DNA of 62,786 nucleotides from JADHUC01 sp964617665 (GTDB lineage: Bacteria; Planctomycetota; Planctomycetia; Pirellulales; Pirellulaceae), in assembly GCA_964617665.1 (NCBI GenBank), contig CAZUAH010000014.1:1-62786 (forward strand), in the 5' to 3' direction. The number at the start of each line of letters is the position of its first letter. The first letter of the stretch is position 1. A program made the translations under genes and the position numbers. Below are positions 54,544-62,786 of the stretch, one piece after another. The notes under the pieces are model-generated. The model searched no databases. It saw nothing but the letters and a program-made list of their open reading frames with translations, and was not told the DNA's origin.

Positions 54544-55974
54544 TCAGTCCTCGACGGTCACCTTGATCGGTATGTCCTGTCGCAGGAAACGACACGTTCC
54601 GCCCTTGTCTTCGCAGACATAGTACAAGACGTAGCCGGCAAGTTTCGATGGGCCGATTGAATTGTCTGGTGCCCGGATCTCAAACTCGAATCGCCGCGGC
54701 TTGGAGCTTTCCGTTTCGTCGCTTTGAGACGCGACAGATAGCCGAGGTTGCGTTTGCCAGCCGGGAGGTGGATCAACCCAGAGTCTGACTGGCTCGGCCT
54801 CGTTGTTCCAGTGGGCCTCCAGCTTTTCGTTGGGGCGGAGTGTCACGTGAACGCGAGCGGATCCACCGGGTCCCACGTGCGGCGGGACCACGGCTGTTTC
54901 GATCAAGATCAAGCCATCTGTGTCGCGTGCGACCCGACCATTTGGATCCGGCGACGTGACTTCCTGCGGTTCGGTCTGGAAAGTGCGAGTTGGACCAGCT
55001 AATTCAGAGGTAGTGGGTAAGACCCTCAACTCGATGGGCTGTTCGCCACGCTCTCGAATGTCGCGAGTGGCCGCCTCCATCCAATCGTAGAATGGGTACG
55101 GCTTGTTCAGTCGCGGTCCGTACTGCTCGACGCGCCGTCGCCAGATGTATTGATTGGGATTGATCGCTCGCGCCTTTGTCCAATGCTCAACTGCCGTCCG
55201 GAAATCCCCAGGCTTCCGCTGCGAGGATTCGTTGCGCATGCGATAGCAGACCCCCAGTCGGAAATGGGACGCTCCGTCGTTCGGATTGGCATTGATCGCT
55301 TGCGTGTAGGCATTGATGCCGTCGTTGATCTTGGCGGGGCCCTCCCAGAGCACAACCGCGTCGCCCAGTTCACGCCATGCATCGGCCGAATTGCTTCCTT
55401 CTGCGCGGCGACGCACGTTCGCCAGATCGGGACGAGTCGCCTTCTGGGGTTCGGCCGGTGTTGTTGCGTCGTCGGATGCGAGAGTTTTGTCTAAGAATTC
55501 CTTTTCAAGCGTCTTCAGGTCGGCACGGAGGCTGTGCACGATACCGTGCTCGTCGATGGCCACGTCGATCGGCACTCCTCGCACACCCATCAAGTTGATC
55601 GGATCGTGTAGGATCGGCCAGTCCAATTTGTGCCATTGGGCGAACAGTCGGCAGCGCTCTGAGTGCTGCTCCTGTGCAATTCCGATTACCACGAGTCTCC
55701 CCTGGCGGACCCACTCTTGTGTCTTTGCGTTCCAGGCCGGCACGGCCCGTCGACACCCGCTTCACCAGGAAGAGAAGTGGATCAACAAGACTTTCTGGCC
55801 GCGAAACTGCGACAACGACACGGGCTCGCCGTCCGCCAAGCTGGGCAATGTGAAATCAGGATGTGGCTGGCCCACGCGCGGCGAGTAGCCTTCGGTATGG
55901 GCCGGCGCGGCAAGAGTGCCGAACCATCCGCAAGTTAGTGTCAGCAGCAACAGATTTCGCATTGATTCGCTCAT
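54544..55974 (-). CDS. candidate selenoprotein: Sec-containing redoxin with TPR-like and DsbD-alpha-like domains
   Basis: Read through TGA 55764-55762, one frame gives a 476-residue exported protein. Order: leader MRNLLLLTLTCGWFGTLA, then PHPDFTLPSLADGEPVSLSQ of a redoxin/AhpC-TSA fold, then HFSSW-U-SGC. The TGA stands at the first Cys of a thioredoxin CxxC motif (Sec at about residue 71, Cys at 74). The fold continues cleanly with RLVVIGIAQEQHSERCRLFA and GVRGVPIDVAIDEHG. A TPR-like helical part (about 165-270) follows. The C-terminal sandwich has VCEDKGGTC (Cys about 454 and 461), resembling the DsbD alpha domain. A stem-loop suited to a bacterial SECIS follows the TGA. The start is uncertain: ATG 55974 and ATG 55962 suit the leader, while GTG 56019 overlaps the upstream stop. 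Alternatives are a nonsense mutation of a Cys codon or reinitiation at GTG 55743. Confidence 0.75.
55719..55764 (-). promoter_or_regulatory. candidate bacterial SECIS stem-loop after the in-frame TGA
   Basis: From the TGA (55764-55762), 18 bases lead to an apical loop GTGCC (55743-55739). The loop is closed by CGGGCC (55749-55744) pairing with GGCCTG (55738-55733), one pair being G-U. An outer GTGTC/GACAC pairing (55756-55752 with 55723-55719) can extend it. A loop starting with G and U about 19 bases after UGA fits known bacterial SECIS elements, which bind SelB. Confidence 0.6.
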
Positions 55975-56015
55975 ATTCGCACACGGCACAACTTGTGCCC
56001 TTTGAAGGGTGAGAA

Positions 56016-59000
56016 TCACAGTGACGATTGTAGCCGCGGTGACGGCTGATCGGCGACGATCCGGTAAGCCTTCTCACCTGCCTTGAATGGCGGGTCCAAC
56101 TCGACTCGAACCTTCCTGGCCTTAGGCAGCACCTTTCCATCGGGATCGAAGTACTGATAGTACGTCGAACGATACGGCGCGTTGGCGTCCACCCACGTCA
56201 CCAAAGTCTCCCACTCGTCCTTGCTAAACGAAACGTCTTTCTGGTGTACTTCATCGTTCAGAAGCGAGAGTACCAACCGACTTTGATGAGAACCGAATTG
56301 CTTGGGTTGAGTCACCTCCGGACCGCTCATGTGATTCGACAGGCATAGAAGACCCCCCGGGTTGTATATGCGTTTCTTGACCGTTTCGTACAAGATGCCT
56401 TCGGCTTTCTCCAGGTTGGGCATCTCTTCGTCCGCCTCCCGGTACCCTTCACCCAACGGAGTCGGCATGTCCTTCGTAATGCCGAACAGAGACCGGTAGG
56501 ACTGCACAAAGCCGTGAGGATCGCGCACGTCCGTGAACTCAAGACCCTTATCCGGATCTTCCGCGCCATGACACTGAACACAGTGTCGGTCGAAGATCGG
56601 CTGAATCATCTTCTCGTAGTCGATGATAGCCACATCGCCCCACGGTGGCGGCTTGGGCGTCGAAGGTTCTCGTCCCAACGCAAGCCTACTCATCGTCGAG
56701 CTTCCTCGGGGAACATGCTGCTTGGTCTCATGGCAACCAACACACCCGCGGAATTCACCCGGCTTGAACTCGATATGGCTGCGCATCCGCCGGATTTCCA
56801 TCATGTTCTCGTCCAGCGCCTGAAAGTACACCGCTACACCGACCGGCACCTTGAAATACGCCGATCCATCCTCTTCCACTGGCACGGTGCCGATTACCCG
56901 CGTGGGCGACCAGGTCCAATAGCCGAAGTTCCGCGAATGCTGGGTGCCCGGCGTCCAGCGTATCGAACCGGTGTTGTCGTCCTTGTTGAAGAACCATTGC
57001 AGCCGCTCGGAGATCCGGAGATGCCGAACCGTCCCCGGCTCGACGCCCGGCATGTCGCGATTCACGTCATCCAGATAGCAGATCGCATAGTTCGAATCCG
57101 GATCCACGTTGGAGGGCGACATCGGCGGCCTCGGACGCTTACGCACCGGCATCGGGCACAGCGTGTCCATAACCGGATCACGGTGGATCAACTCTTTGTT
57201 TCCCCATACGTCGATGTAGTAGGCCGCATGACTCATCTTTGCCGGTGCGTGATTAGCATACGAAACAAGAAATGCCTTTTCCGATAACGGCCAGGGCGTC
57301 GCGTACAATCCTCCACGGTCCGGCACACCGCCTTCGGCGACTGTGGGACATGATCCGAGTCCACCTTCAAGCGGACTGACCGATGGTGTCACGTAGTGCA
57401 GGCCCGTGGTATCGTTGAGCCCGGTGGTTGGATCGACCACGGCAACCGCACCTTCCGGCGGAGCGTGGTGGCCAGTTGCGATCACTACCAGCTTCTGGCT
57501 ACCGGGAATGGAACGCGGCTCGCGCACCGACTGGGGTTCATTGAAGTGAGTCTTGAACAGCCCGTCGTTCATCGTTCCATCAGGACGAATGGTCCACAAC
57601 GCGTGGGGCCATTGCCAGAATCGTTCCTGATAATCCCATCGCATGTATCCGATCAGCCCGTTGTCCAGGCAGTGCGGGTACCTGTCCACGTCCTTGTTGT
57701 ATGTCAACCGTTCAACCCAACTGCCGTCGGCTGAAACGCGGAAGAGGTTCGGCAGGCCGAAGTCGCTGTACGCCAACGGCGCCGCCCCGCATTGCGAAGC
57801 ACCGCATCCACGGTCGGACGAAAAGACGACGTCGCCATTGGGCAAATAGGCGGGCTCACGATCGCAGTAGAGCGGGTCGTCCGTCAGTTGGCGCAATCCG
57901 GTCCCATCCAAGTTGATTTCGTAAAGATGTGTCGGTTCGCTGCCGTTTTCCCAGAAGACACCATCCTCGTGGCCAACAACGTGGTCAAACACGGTGACCC
58001 TGGAACCGTTTCTCCATCGCACGCTTCCCCAACCGTAATCCCCACGCCCCCAGTGCGGCTGACGCACAAAGGCAAACACCAGTTTGTCGGCGTCCCACCA
58101 CAGATCCATGTCCTGCACGTGGCCCGGCCCCAGTTGGTCGGCGATCACGGGCCGCACCGGGTTTGCTGGTCCCATGCCAGCCTGAACGATAACATCGCCG
58201 CCCGGCGCCCGCTCTTTCGGGCGAGCATGATTTTGGACGAGAGAGTCAGGATGGTTCCCTCCGATCCTGGCGTTAGCCTTGAAGAAGACCACCTCTTTGA
58301 AATCCGTATCAGGGCTTGCCAGTACCACGTCCCGCGCGGCGCGACGGACTTCCATCCACCACTTCCGATTGTCGGCAAGATCTGCCGCGGAGTCTTGACC
58401 CGCTAGATGCTCGTGTACCCGCCTCAAGGTCTTCAGTGCAGCGACGACTTGCTTTCGCCGCTCCTCTACACCGCGCAACCGAGCATAAGACGCCAAACCC
58501 TCCGCTCGCTTCACGATGCCTTGAGCCGACGTGGTAAGAATTGGCGTTGTCCGGTGCACACCGAGAGCGAACGCCTGAAGTACGAAATCGCACGCCAAAG
58601 ACGTCTCGGGGGTCAGTGCGAGACATTTCGCCAACCAGGCAGGCATATTAGGCCCACGTTGCTCGCCCTGGTCGGCATCTCGGACGGCAATCAGGGCCCA
58701 GGCGGCGATACCCCGCACGAATGGATCGTCGTGGTCAAGCAACGCCGTACCCTTCTCGGCGAATTGTTGCCAGCCGGCATCGTCCGTCAACCGTCGGCCG
58801 CCGACGCGAGCGGCAATTGCATAAAGCAACTCGGCGCCAACGGTCGCCGCCTCGACGGAATCCTCTGCGGCCAATGCGTCCAGCACTGCTGCCGCGTTCG
58901 TAGACGACGCAGCCAAGACATCTGCCAGATGTTTGATCTCGGCTTCGGCGTTCTGTTTCCCGAAGGCCACTAGAATCGAACGCGCCACACCATTTGCCCC

Positions 59001-59114
59001 CCGGCCCTTCAAGAGTTGTTGGTACTTTCCTTGAGCCCAGAGGGGCGCCGCCAGGGCCGCCAAGTTCAACAGTGCCAGCGTCACCATGGTTGTTGCATTG
59101 GAACGACTAATCAT
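56016..59114 (-). CDS. hydrazine-synthase-alpha-like diheme beta-propeller protein
   Basis: An exported protein of 1032 residues. ATG 59114 follows AAAGGAGG by 9 bases and gives a leader (TTMVTLALLNLAALAAPLWA). The first 290 residues are helical. A TolB/HZS-alpha-like propeller follows with LVFAFVRQPHWGRGDYG, HLYEINLDGTGLRQLT and DGDVVFSSDRGCGASQCG-type strands. Two c-type heme motifs are present, CVGCH at about 791-795 and CVQCH at about 845-849. Hydrazine synthase alpha of anammox bacteria has this type of propeller and heme build, but relatives are widespread in planctomycetes without anammox, so hydrazine synthesis is not implied; a redox role is. Its TGA overlaps GTG 56019 of the redoxin frame, suggesting coupling of a heme protein with a selenol redoxin. 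Confidence 0.85.
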   Translation of the reverse strand: MISRSNATTMVTLALLNLAALAAPLWAQGKYQQLLKGRGANGVARSILVAFGKQNAEAEIKHLADVLAASSTNAAAVLDALAAEDSVEAATVGAELLYAIAARVGGRRLTDDAGWQQFAEKGTALLDHDDPFVRGIAAWALIAVRDADQGEQRGPNMPAWLAKCLALTPETSLACDFVLQAFALGVHRTTPILTTSAQGIVKRAEGLASYARLRGVEERRKQVVAALKTLRRVHEHLAGQDSAADLADNRKWWMEVRRAARDVVLASPDTDFKEVVFFKANARIGGNHPDSLVQNHARPKERAPGGDVIVQAGMGPANPVRPVIADQLGPGHVQDMDLWWDADKLVFAFVRQPHWGRGDYGWGSVRWRNGSRVTVFDHVVGHEDGVFWENGSEPTHLYEINLDGTGLRQLTDDPLYCDREPAYLPNGDVVFSSDRGCGASQCGAAPLAYSDFGLPNLFRVSADGSWVERLTYNKDVDRYPHCLDNGLIGYMRWDYQERFWQWPHALWTIRPDGTMNDGLFKTHFNEPQSVREPRSIPGSQKLVVIATGHHAPPEGAVAVVDPTTGLNDTTGLHYVTPSVSPLEGGLGSCPTVAEGGVPDRGGLYATPWPLSEKAFLVSYANHAPAKMSHAAYYIDVWGNKELIHRDPVMDTLCPMPVRKRPRPPMSPSNVDPDSNYAICYLDDVNRDMPGVEPGTVRHLRISERLQWFFNKDDNTGSIRWTPGTQHSRNFGYWTWSPTRVIGTVPVEEDGSAYFKVPVGVAVYFQALDENMMEIRRMRSHIEFKPGEFRGCVGCHETKQHVPRGSSTMSRLALGREPSTPKPPPWGDVAIIDYEKMIQPIFDRHCVQCHGAEDPDKGLEFTDVRDPHGFVQSYRSLFGITKDMPTPLGEGYREADEEMPNLEKAEGILYETVKKRIYNPGGLLCLSNHMSGPEVTQPKQFGSHQSRLVLSLLNDEVHQKDVSFSKDEWETLVTWVDANAPYRSTYYQYFDPDGKVLPKARKVRVELDPPFKAGEKAYRIVADQPSPRLQSSL

Positions 59115-59261
59115 GTGCACCAGCCTCCTTTAAGACACTTCCAAACCTGAATGTAGCTGTGCACTCCTGGGAAAACAAGCGAATGTTGCCTTGCTGTGGT
59201 CAACATCGAGTGGGGAGGCTCCTGCATTCCAGGCCGAGACGTTCGCCCGTGCACGAACGAG

Positions 59262-61259
59262 TCACTTGCTTGGGCTCGGTCGCCAATCGCGCACGCTGCG
59301 AATGACGCGAACGCGGTCGCCGGCGTCCAGCTTCTCGTACACTTGCTGCGTCCATTTGTAGGCTTCCGGCATTTTCCCAACAAACGTAATGGTGCGCGGA
59401 TACGCGAGTGCCAAATTGTGAGGCAGGTCGCCGATGCGCAGCACGCCTAGAAACTCGGGCGTTTGTGGATCCTCGTGGCTGGTGGGGCAATCGGCCAGCA
59501 CGACCTCAGTGATTCGAGGGTCCAGTATCGCGGCGTAGATGGCCAAAGACGCTGTGTAGCCCTGACCAAACACCGCCACCGGTCCGGTCACTGGCTCTTG
59601 CCGCAGCAGTGCAATGGCGGCCAGCAGATCGCTGACCTGACGCTCGGGGAGTGTTTCGCCCAGCAGCGGGTAAGTTCGCCGAGCCGTCCACAGATAACCA
59701 GGGCCGACCGATGTTGCCCCAGTGTTGCGCACCTCGACGGCAGCGGTCGCGAACTCCGCACCGATGCGAGGCCGGGAAGAACCGCCGCCTGCGAAGGTGC
59801 TGCGCGCGTCCGGCTGCACCGCGCAGACCATCGTGGGAATGGGCCATTCGGCCTCTTTCAGTCGCTTGGTTCTTACACTGATCGTCATTCCGTCAAAGCT
59901 GTCGAATTCGTATGTGGCGAACGTGTTGCCACTCTTGTCGCCGCCGTCCGATCGGAATTCTCGCTGACGAGGAGGGCGGTCCGGCAGAGTGTATCGAAAG
60001 GTAATCTCCCGCAGTCGTTTGAGTGCGTCTTTTTGGTGTGCAAGCCACGCCGCCTTGTCGGTGATCGTCGGCAACTCTGGGCGCTGTACCAGCAGTTGGT
60101 CAATCCGACTCATCTCATCCTTCTCCGGCAAGTTGCCGCCGAAGACCAGCAGGTTTTCCTCCGGCTCGACAAAGTCCGTAATGTCATCCGTGACCGGCGC
60201 CGGATCGTTCTTCAGATGTGTGTTGAACCAGGTGAAGATCGCTTGGCGAAGCTTTGGTGTATAGCCATGGGGCGTCAGGTCTTCGACCAGATCGAAGTTG
60301 CCGCCGGCTCCTAGCGCCGCGTACTGGTGCCGAACACGGTGAGCCACGTCGCGGTACCCGTATGGACGCCACAAGATATCTTCGGAGCCGGACGCAATCA
60401 GAAACGATCGGGGAGCGATCAAGGCGCCAATGTCGGCCCAGCACCACCGATAGTAGTTGATCCAGAATGCGCAGTCGCAGTGGCCGTCGGTGGCTCGGTC
60501 CGTAACAACGTGTTCGATGCTGCCGGACTGGCAAACCGGAACCACGACCTTGACCCGCTCGTCCGCAGCTCCCAGACACCAGGAGATGACGCCGCCACCG
60601 CTCAGCCCTGTGACTCCCATCCGATCGGCGTCGACATCGGATCGCGTCTCCAAGTAATCGAGTGCTCGCATGGCGTTCCACACTTCCGCTCCCGCCGGTG
60701 TGTAGCCACGACTCGGCCAGTCCCAATTCTCTTCCCGGTAGGTCCCGTGGTGAAATTCCTGGGACTCGCCCAATTGGATCGGGTCCAGTACCAACGCCAC
60801 ATATCCGTGTTGGCCAAACCATCGCGGGTTCGCCTGGTAGGGCGCATTCACCTTGCCCTTGCTGTGGCCGCATAAATACAGAACTGCAGGCAGGCGTCCC
60901 TCGATCTTGGCCGGACGATATATGTTGCCGATCACGTAAGCTCCAGGAAGACTCTGCAGGTGGATCTTCTCGACTACGTAGTCCCCTCGATCCAGCGTGC
61001 CAGTAATCGTCGCCTTCAATGGAGTGCGCGGCGGCAACGGCGACAGCCCAAGCATCTCGCGCCACATTTCCCGCCGCTGCGTTACAGTCGCCTTCCATTC
61101 CGCCTGCGAAAGCGGTACGGCCAGGGACGAACTCGATATCTGGCGAGCCTCCTCCCGAGCAGCACCGTAGAACGTGGACCATTGCCCGCGTGCCGTGTAC
61201 GTCAACGCCCCGCTTCCGCACAACAGGCTGATGCAGATGATCCGTTGGATGTGTGTCAT
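59262..61259 (-). CDS. secreted alpha/beta hydrolase (acetyl xylan esterase-like)
   Basis: A 665-residue exported protein (leader IICISLLCGSGALTYTARG). It contains an alpha/beta hydrolase domain at about residues 85-340: LYLCGHSKGKVNAPYQ near the oxyanion strand, MGVTGLSGGGVISWCLGA with the nucleophile Ser in GLSGGG, and the late His in EDLTPHGYTP. This type includes planctomycete acetyl-xylan-esterase-like enzymes that deacetylate plant or algal glycans. The second half (about 400-665) is another, degenerate hydrolase-like domain with VFGQGYTASLAIYAA but no Ser nucleophile at the GQG elbow. The gene is 147 bp upstream of the heme protein, in the same direction. Confidence 0.82.
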   Translation of the reverse strand: MTHIQRIICISLLCGSGALTYTARGQWSTFYGAAREEARQISSSSLAVPLSQAEWKATVTQRREMWREMLGLSPLPPRTPLKATITGTLDRGDYVVEKIHLQSLPGAYVIGNIYRPAKIEGRLPAVLYLCGHSKGKVNAPYQANPRWFGQHGYVALVLDPIQLGESQEFHHGTYREENWDWPSRGYTPAGAEVWNAMRALDYLETRSDVDADRMGVTGLSGGGVISWCLGAADERVKVVVPVCQSGSIEHVVTDRATDGHCDCAFWINYYRWCWADIGALIAPRSFLIASGSEDILWRPYGYRDVAHRVRHQYAALGAGGNFDLVEDLTPHGYTPKLRQAIFTWFNTHLKNDPAPVTDDITDFVEPEENLLVFGGNLPEKDEMSRIDQLLVQRPELPTITDKAAWLAHQKDALKRLREITFRYTLPDRPPRQREFRSDGGDKSGNTFATYEFDSFDGMTISVRTKRLKEAEWPIPTMVCAVQPDARSTFAGGGSSRPRIGAEFATAAVEVRNTGATSVGPGYLWTARRTYPLLGETLPERQVSDLLAAIALLRQEPVTGPVAVFGQGYTASLAIYAAILDPRITEVVLADCPTSHEDPQTPEFLGVLRIGDLPHNLALAYPRTITFVGKMPEAYKWTQQVYEKLDAGDRVRVIRSVRDWRPSPSK

Positions 61260-61299
61260 GTTTGATCTCCAAACCAGAAGGCATTTCGATGCTGAGATA

Positions 61300-61380
61300 T
61301 GGGAGGGCGACGCTCCTGCGGAGCCGAATCGGCCCTTCCGTCCACAAAACGCAAGGCTCGGCAGGAGCCTCGCCCTCCCA
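61300..61380. repeat. EAPAEP-type palindromic repeat
   Basis: Arms 61300-61325 and 61355-61380 are near-perfect inverted copies (TGGGAGGGCGAC/GGCTCCTGC core, GGAGCC/GAGCC end), with about 29 bases between. One frame across it reads EGEAPAEP, a string familiar from dispersed intergenic repeats of planctomycetes. It lies between the ceramidase-like gene and the alpha/beta hydrolase gene. Confidence 0.8.
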
Positions 61381-61460
61381 CCTACACCACCGCTTCAAAT
61401 AGATCCTTACCGTCAATCGAACATTGATCAGAAATGCCAAGACCAGCAGCCCACGTTACG

Positions 61461-62678
61461 TCACCGGTCTTTGCAAAGCCTCTTGAGCAAACCAAGAGCC
61501 GTTTCCACGATCTTCTCGCCGCCACCAGGTGCCAATCGACTGCTGACGACCTCGTATCCGCCATTGACGTAATCCTCTCGTCGCGGAACGTATCCGATGT
61601 TGTCGTTGGCCAGTGTAATGACAACTGTGTGCGCAAACGGCGATTTCTGTTTGATGTCCATTCCCAACTCGTAGAACAGCTCGCAGGGCAATGCGACCAG
61701 CGCCACGTCGCCCACGCAGATCGCCTGAATGCGAACCGATATCGTCTTCTGTTTGCGTCCGGCGACCTCCAACGCTCGTAGTGCCCAAACTCGCTCGAGC
61801 ACGAAGTCGACATTCGGTGGATTGGGGACCTTGACGATCTCCCGTGCCTTGGCCAATTCCTCCTCGGTGAAGGTCTTGAGCGGCACTTCGATCACCTTGA
61901 TCAAGCCGTCGATCCGATCGACATCCACGGGCTTGGCGAACGTCGTCACTTTCAGTACCTCTCCGGCCAACATTGTGCCGATGCGCTCGGCTTCGGCGAA
62001 ACTGCGCTGGGGATCTTCGCTGTGAACGTCCCAGTGGTTGATGTTTCCGCAAGCCCCCGTGGTGTGCAGAGTGAGCATCCCTGGCCCCATCACACGCCCG
62101 AGAGTCGAGGACAGATAATGGGGAAAGTCCGCGGAGATGGAAGTTCCCCCAACCGTATCCAAGTGGAGCGCGTAGTTCACCACGACGGCAACTGGTGAAC
62201 CATCGGGCCGCGAAACCATGAGAACCGGTACGGACGGGTCGATCCCGCCGGCTGGCCGCACAATGTCCGGATTCAGCTTGCCGGGATTCGTTCGAAGCGT
62301 GCCGTCTTTCATCCAGAAACGTCGGTGATAGGGCAACCGCTTCTCCTCGCCCACGCCGAACGCAACCCGGGCCGGCACCATACGGCCAGCCGCCATTTGA
62401 ACGGTGTCGGCAATCTTCTCCACAAGCCACTCGTCGTAGCTTGCCGAGTGCCGAGGGCCGGTATGGGCGTGTGTGACAGTCAGGATCAGATGCTCGGGCG
62501 TGATGCCTGTGCGTTTCTCAACCAGGGCTTTCGCCTTATCCGCAACCGCTCCCGGCAACTCGATCAGATCGCATGTGACTAGTCCGACCGTCTTGCCCGA
62601 TTGACGGAACAGGATCGCTTTCGCCATCAAATCGTCATGAACTCCATCCGCCTCGCGATCGAAGTAGTAGCCTGCCAT
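61461..62678 (-). CDS. neutral/alkaline ceramidase-like protein, start unclear
   Basis: A ceramidase-family protein of at least 405 residues, shown from its first in-frame ATG. The zinc-type VTHAHTGPRH motif, TTGACGNINHWD and ANDNIGYVPRREDYVNGGYE are the family's conserved blocks. Family homology clearly continues upstream of this ATG as LTVGTAETVITPILRSP, the usual first strand, up to a TAA near 62775. No ATG, GTG or TTG lies between that stop and 62678 in this frame, and no leader is seen. Translation may use a rare codon, or the 5' end is broken. The paralogue at 948-2306 keeps its leader. Substrate unknown. Confidence 0.75.
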   Translation of the reverse strand: MAGYYFDREADGVHDDLMAKAILFRQSGKTVGLVTCDLIELPGAVADKAKALVEKRTGITPEHLILTVTHAHTGPRHSASYDEWLVEKIADTVQMAAGRMVPARVAFGVGEEKRLPYHRRFWMKDGTLRTNPGKLNPDIVRPAGGIDPSVPVLMVSRPDGSPVAVVVNYALHLDTVGGTSISADFPHYLSSTLGRVMGPGMLTLHTTGACGNINHWDVHSEDPQRSFAEAERIGTMLAGEVLKVTTFAKPVDVDRIDGLIKVIEVPLKTFTEEELAKAREIVKVPNPPNVDFVLERVWALRALEVAGRKQKTISVRIQAICVGDVALVALPCELFYELGMDIKQKSPFAHTVVITLANDNIGYVPRREDYVNGGYEVVSSRLAPGGGEKIVETALGLLKRLCKDR

Positions 62679-62786
62679 TGGACTACGCAGAATCGGCGTG
62701 ATGACTGTCTCCGCCGTACCAACCGTCAGTTCGGCACTTATGTGAAGCTGCTGATTATGTGGAGTTGAGTTCAGTTATCCCACCAT

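Noticed and set aside
54544..55743. Independent 399-residue gene starting at GTG 55743
   Set aside because: It would begin inside the redoxin fold, just after its active site, with no ribosome site; the upstream frame completes the fold.
56016..59114. True hydrazine synthase subunit and anammox metabolism
   Set aside because: No beta or gamma subunit nearby, and the HZS-alpha-like build is common in planctomycetes that are not anammox.
60184..61440. 418-residue minus-strand open frame
   Set aside because: It is the out-of-frame shadow of the alpha/beta hydrolase; its start reads the EAPAEP palindrome.

Overview
The window looks like a chromosomal segment of a planctomycete, most likely of the Pirellulales type. 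The signs are moderately high GC, many secreted enzymes (sulfatases, Tat-exported sugar-isomerase-like proteins, Gfo/Idh/MocA oxidoreductase), a giant PVC-type dehydrogenase with a C-terminal cytochrome c, a hydrazine-synthase-alpha-like diheme propeller protein, a primary-type sigma factor with a typical planctomycete tail, and a palindromic repeat whose translation contains the EGEAPAEP string common in planctomycete genomes. No rRNA, tRNA, CRISPR array, phage or plasmid module was seen.

Layout. 1-4.5 kb: a PhoD-like phosphatase (cut by the window edge), a neutral-ceramidase-like protein and a TPR protein, all on the minus strand. 5.5-7.1 kb: a primary-type sigma-70 factor. 7.1-9.4 kb: a phospholipid head-group locus reading phospholipid N-methyltransferase, psd, pssA, in which psd is clearly broken by several frame disruptions. 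9.4-13.5 kb: a C-terminal gene fragment, then marC, a cysteine-desulfidase-like gene and a short asparaginase in one tight unit, preceded by serA. 13.5-17.1 kb: a fusion of a C25/caspase-like domain with a TlpA-like thioredoxin domain, and a TIM-barrel isomerase. 17.2-18.3 kb: an Lrp/AsnC regulator overlapping a truncated, frameshifted tryptophanase remnant.

18.6-34.5 kb is a carbohydrate-type locus. A PVC dehydrogenase and a five-bladed-propeller glycoside-hydrolase-like protein lie on the minus strand. A divergent plus-strand run follows: six-hairpin glycosidase/lyase-like protein, Gfo/Idh/MocA oxidoreductase, GH84-like protein with C-terminal Kelch repeats, sulfatase, and two URO-D/methyltransferase-family proteins. 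A terminator-like hairpin and a decayed transposase follow. 35-47 kb holds a second isomerase, a secreted unknown, a second sulfatase, an LTxxQ-type periplasmic protein, a GNAT enzyme, a very large secreted GATase/PHP-like protein, a DUF885 metallopeptidase-like protein and a sialate-O-acetylesterase-like protein. 47-54.5 kb: a PQQ-type propeller, a Tat-exported unknown, an FHA-GAF-PP2C phosphatase and a PAS histidine kinase.

54.5-62.8 kb is the most interesting part. A redoxin gene is interrupted by an in-frame TGA exactly at the first position of a thioredoxin CxxC motif (W-U-S-G-C), and a compact stem-loop with G and U opening its loop starts within 20 nt downstream. This is the signature of a selenoprotein. 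The conceptual full-length protein joins signal peptide, Sec-redoxin domain, TPR-like region and a DsbD-alpha-like C-terminal domain. It lies directly downstream of, and may overlap, the diheme hydrazine-synthase-alpha-like gene. An alpha/beta hydrolase and a second ceramidase-like gene, whose start is unclear, complete the window.
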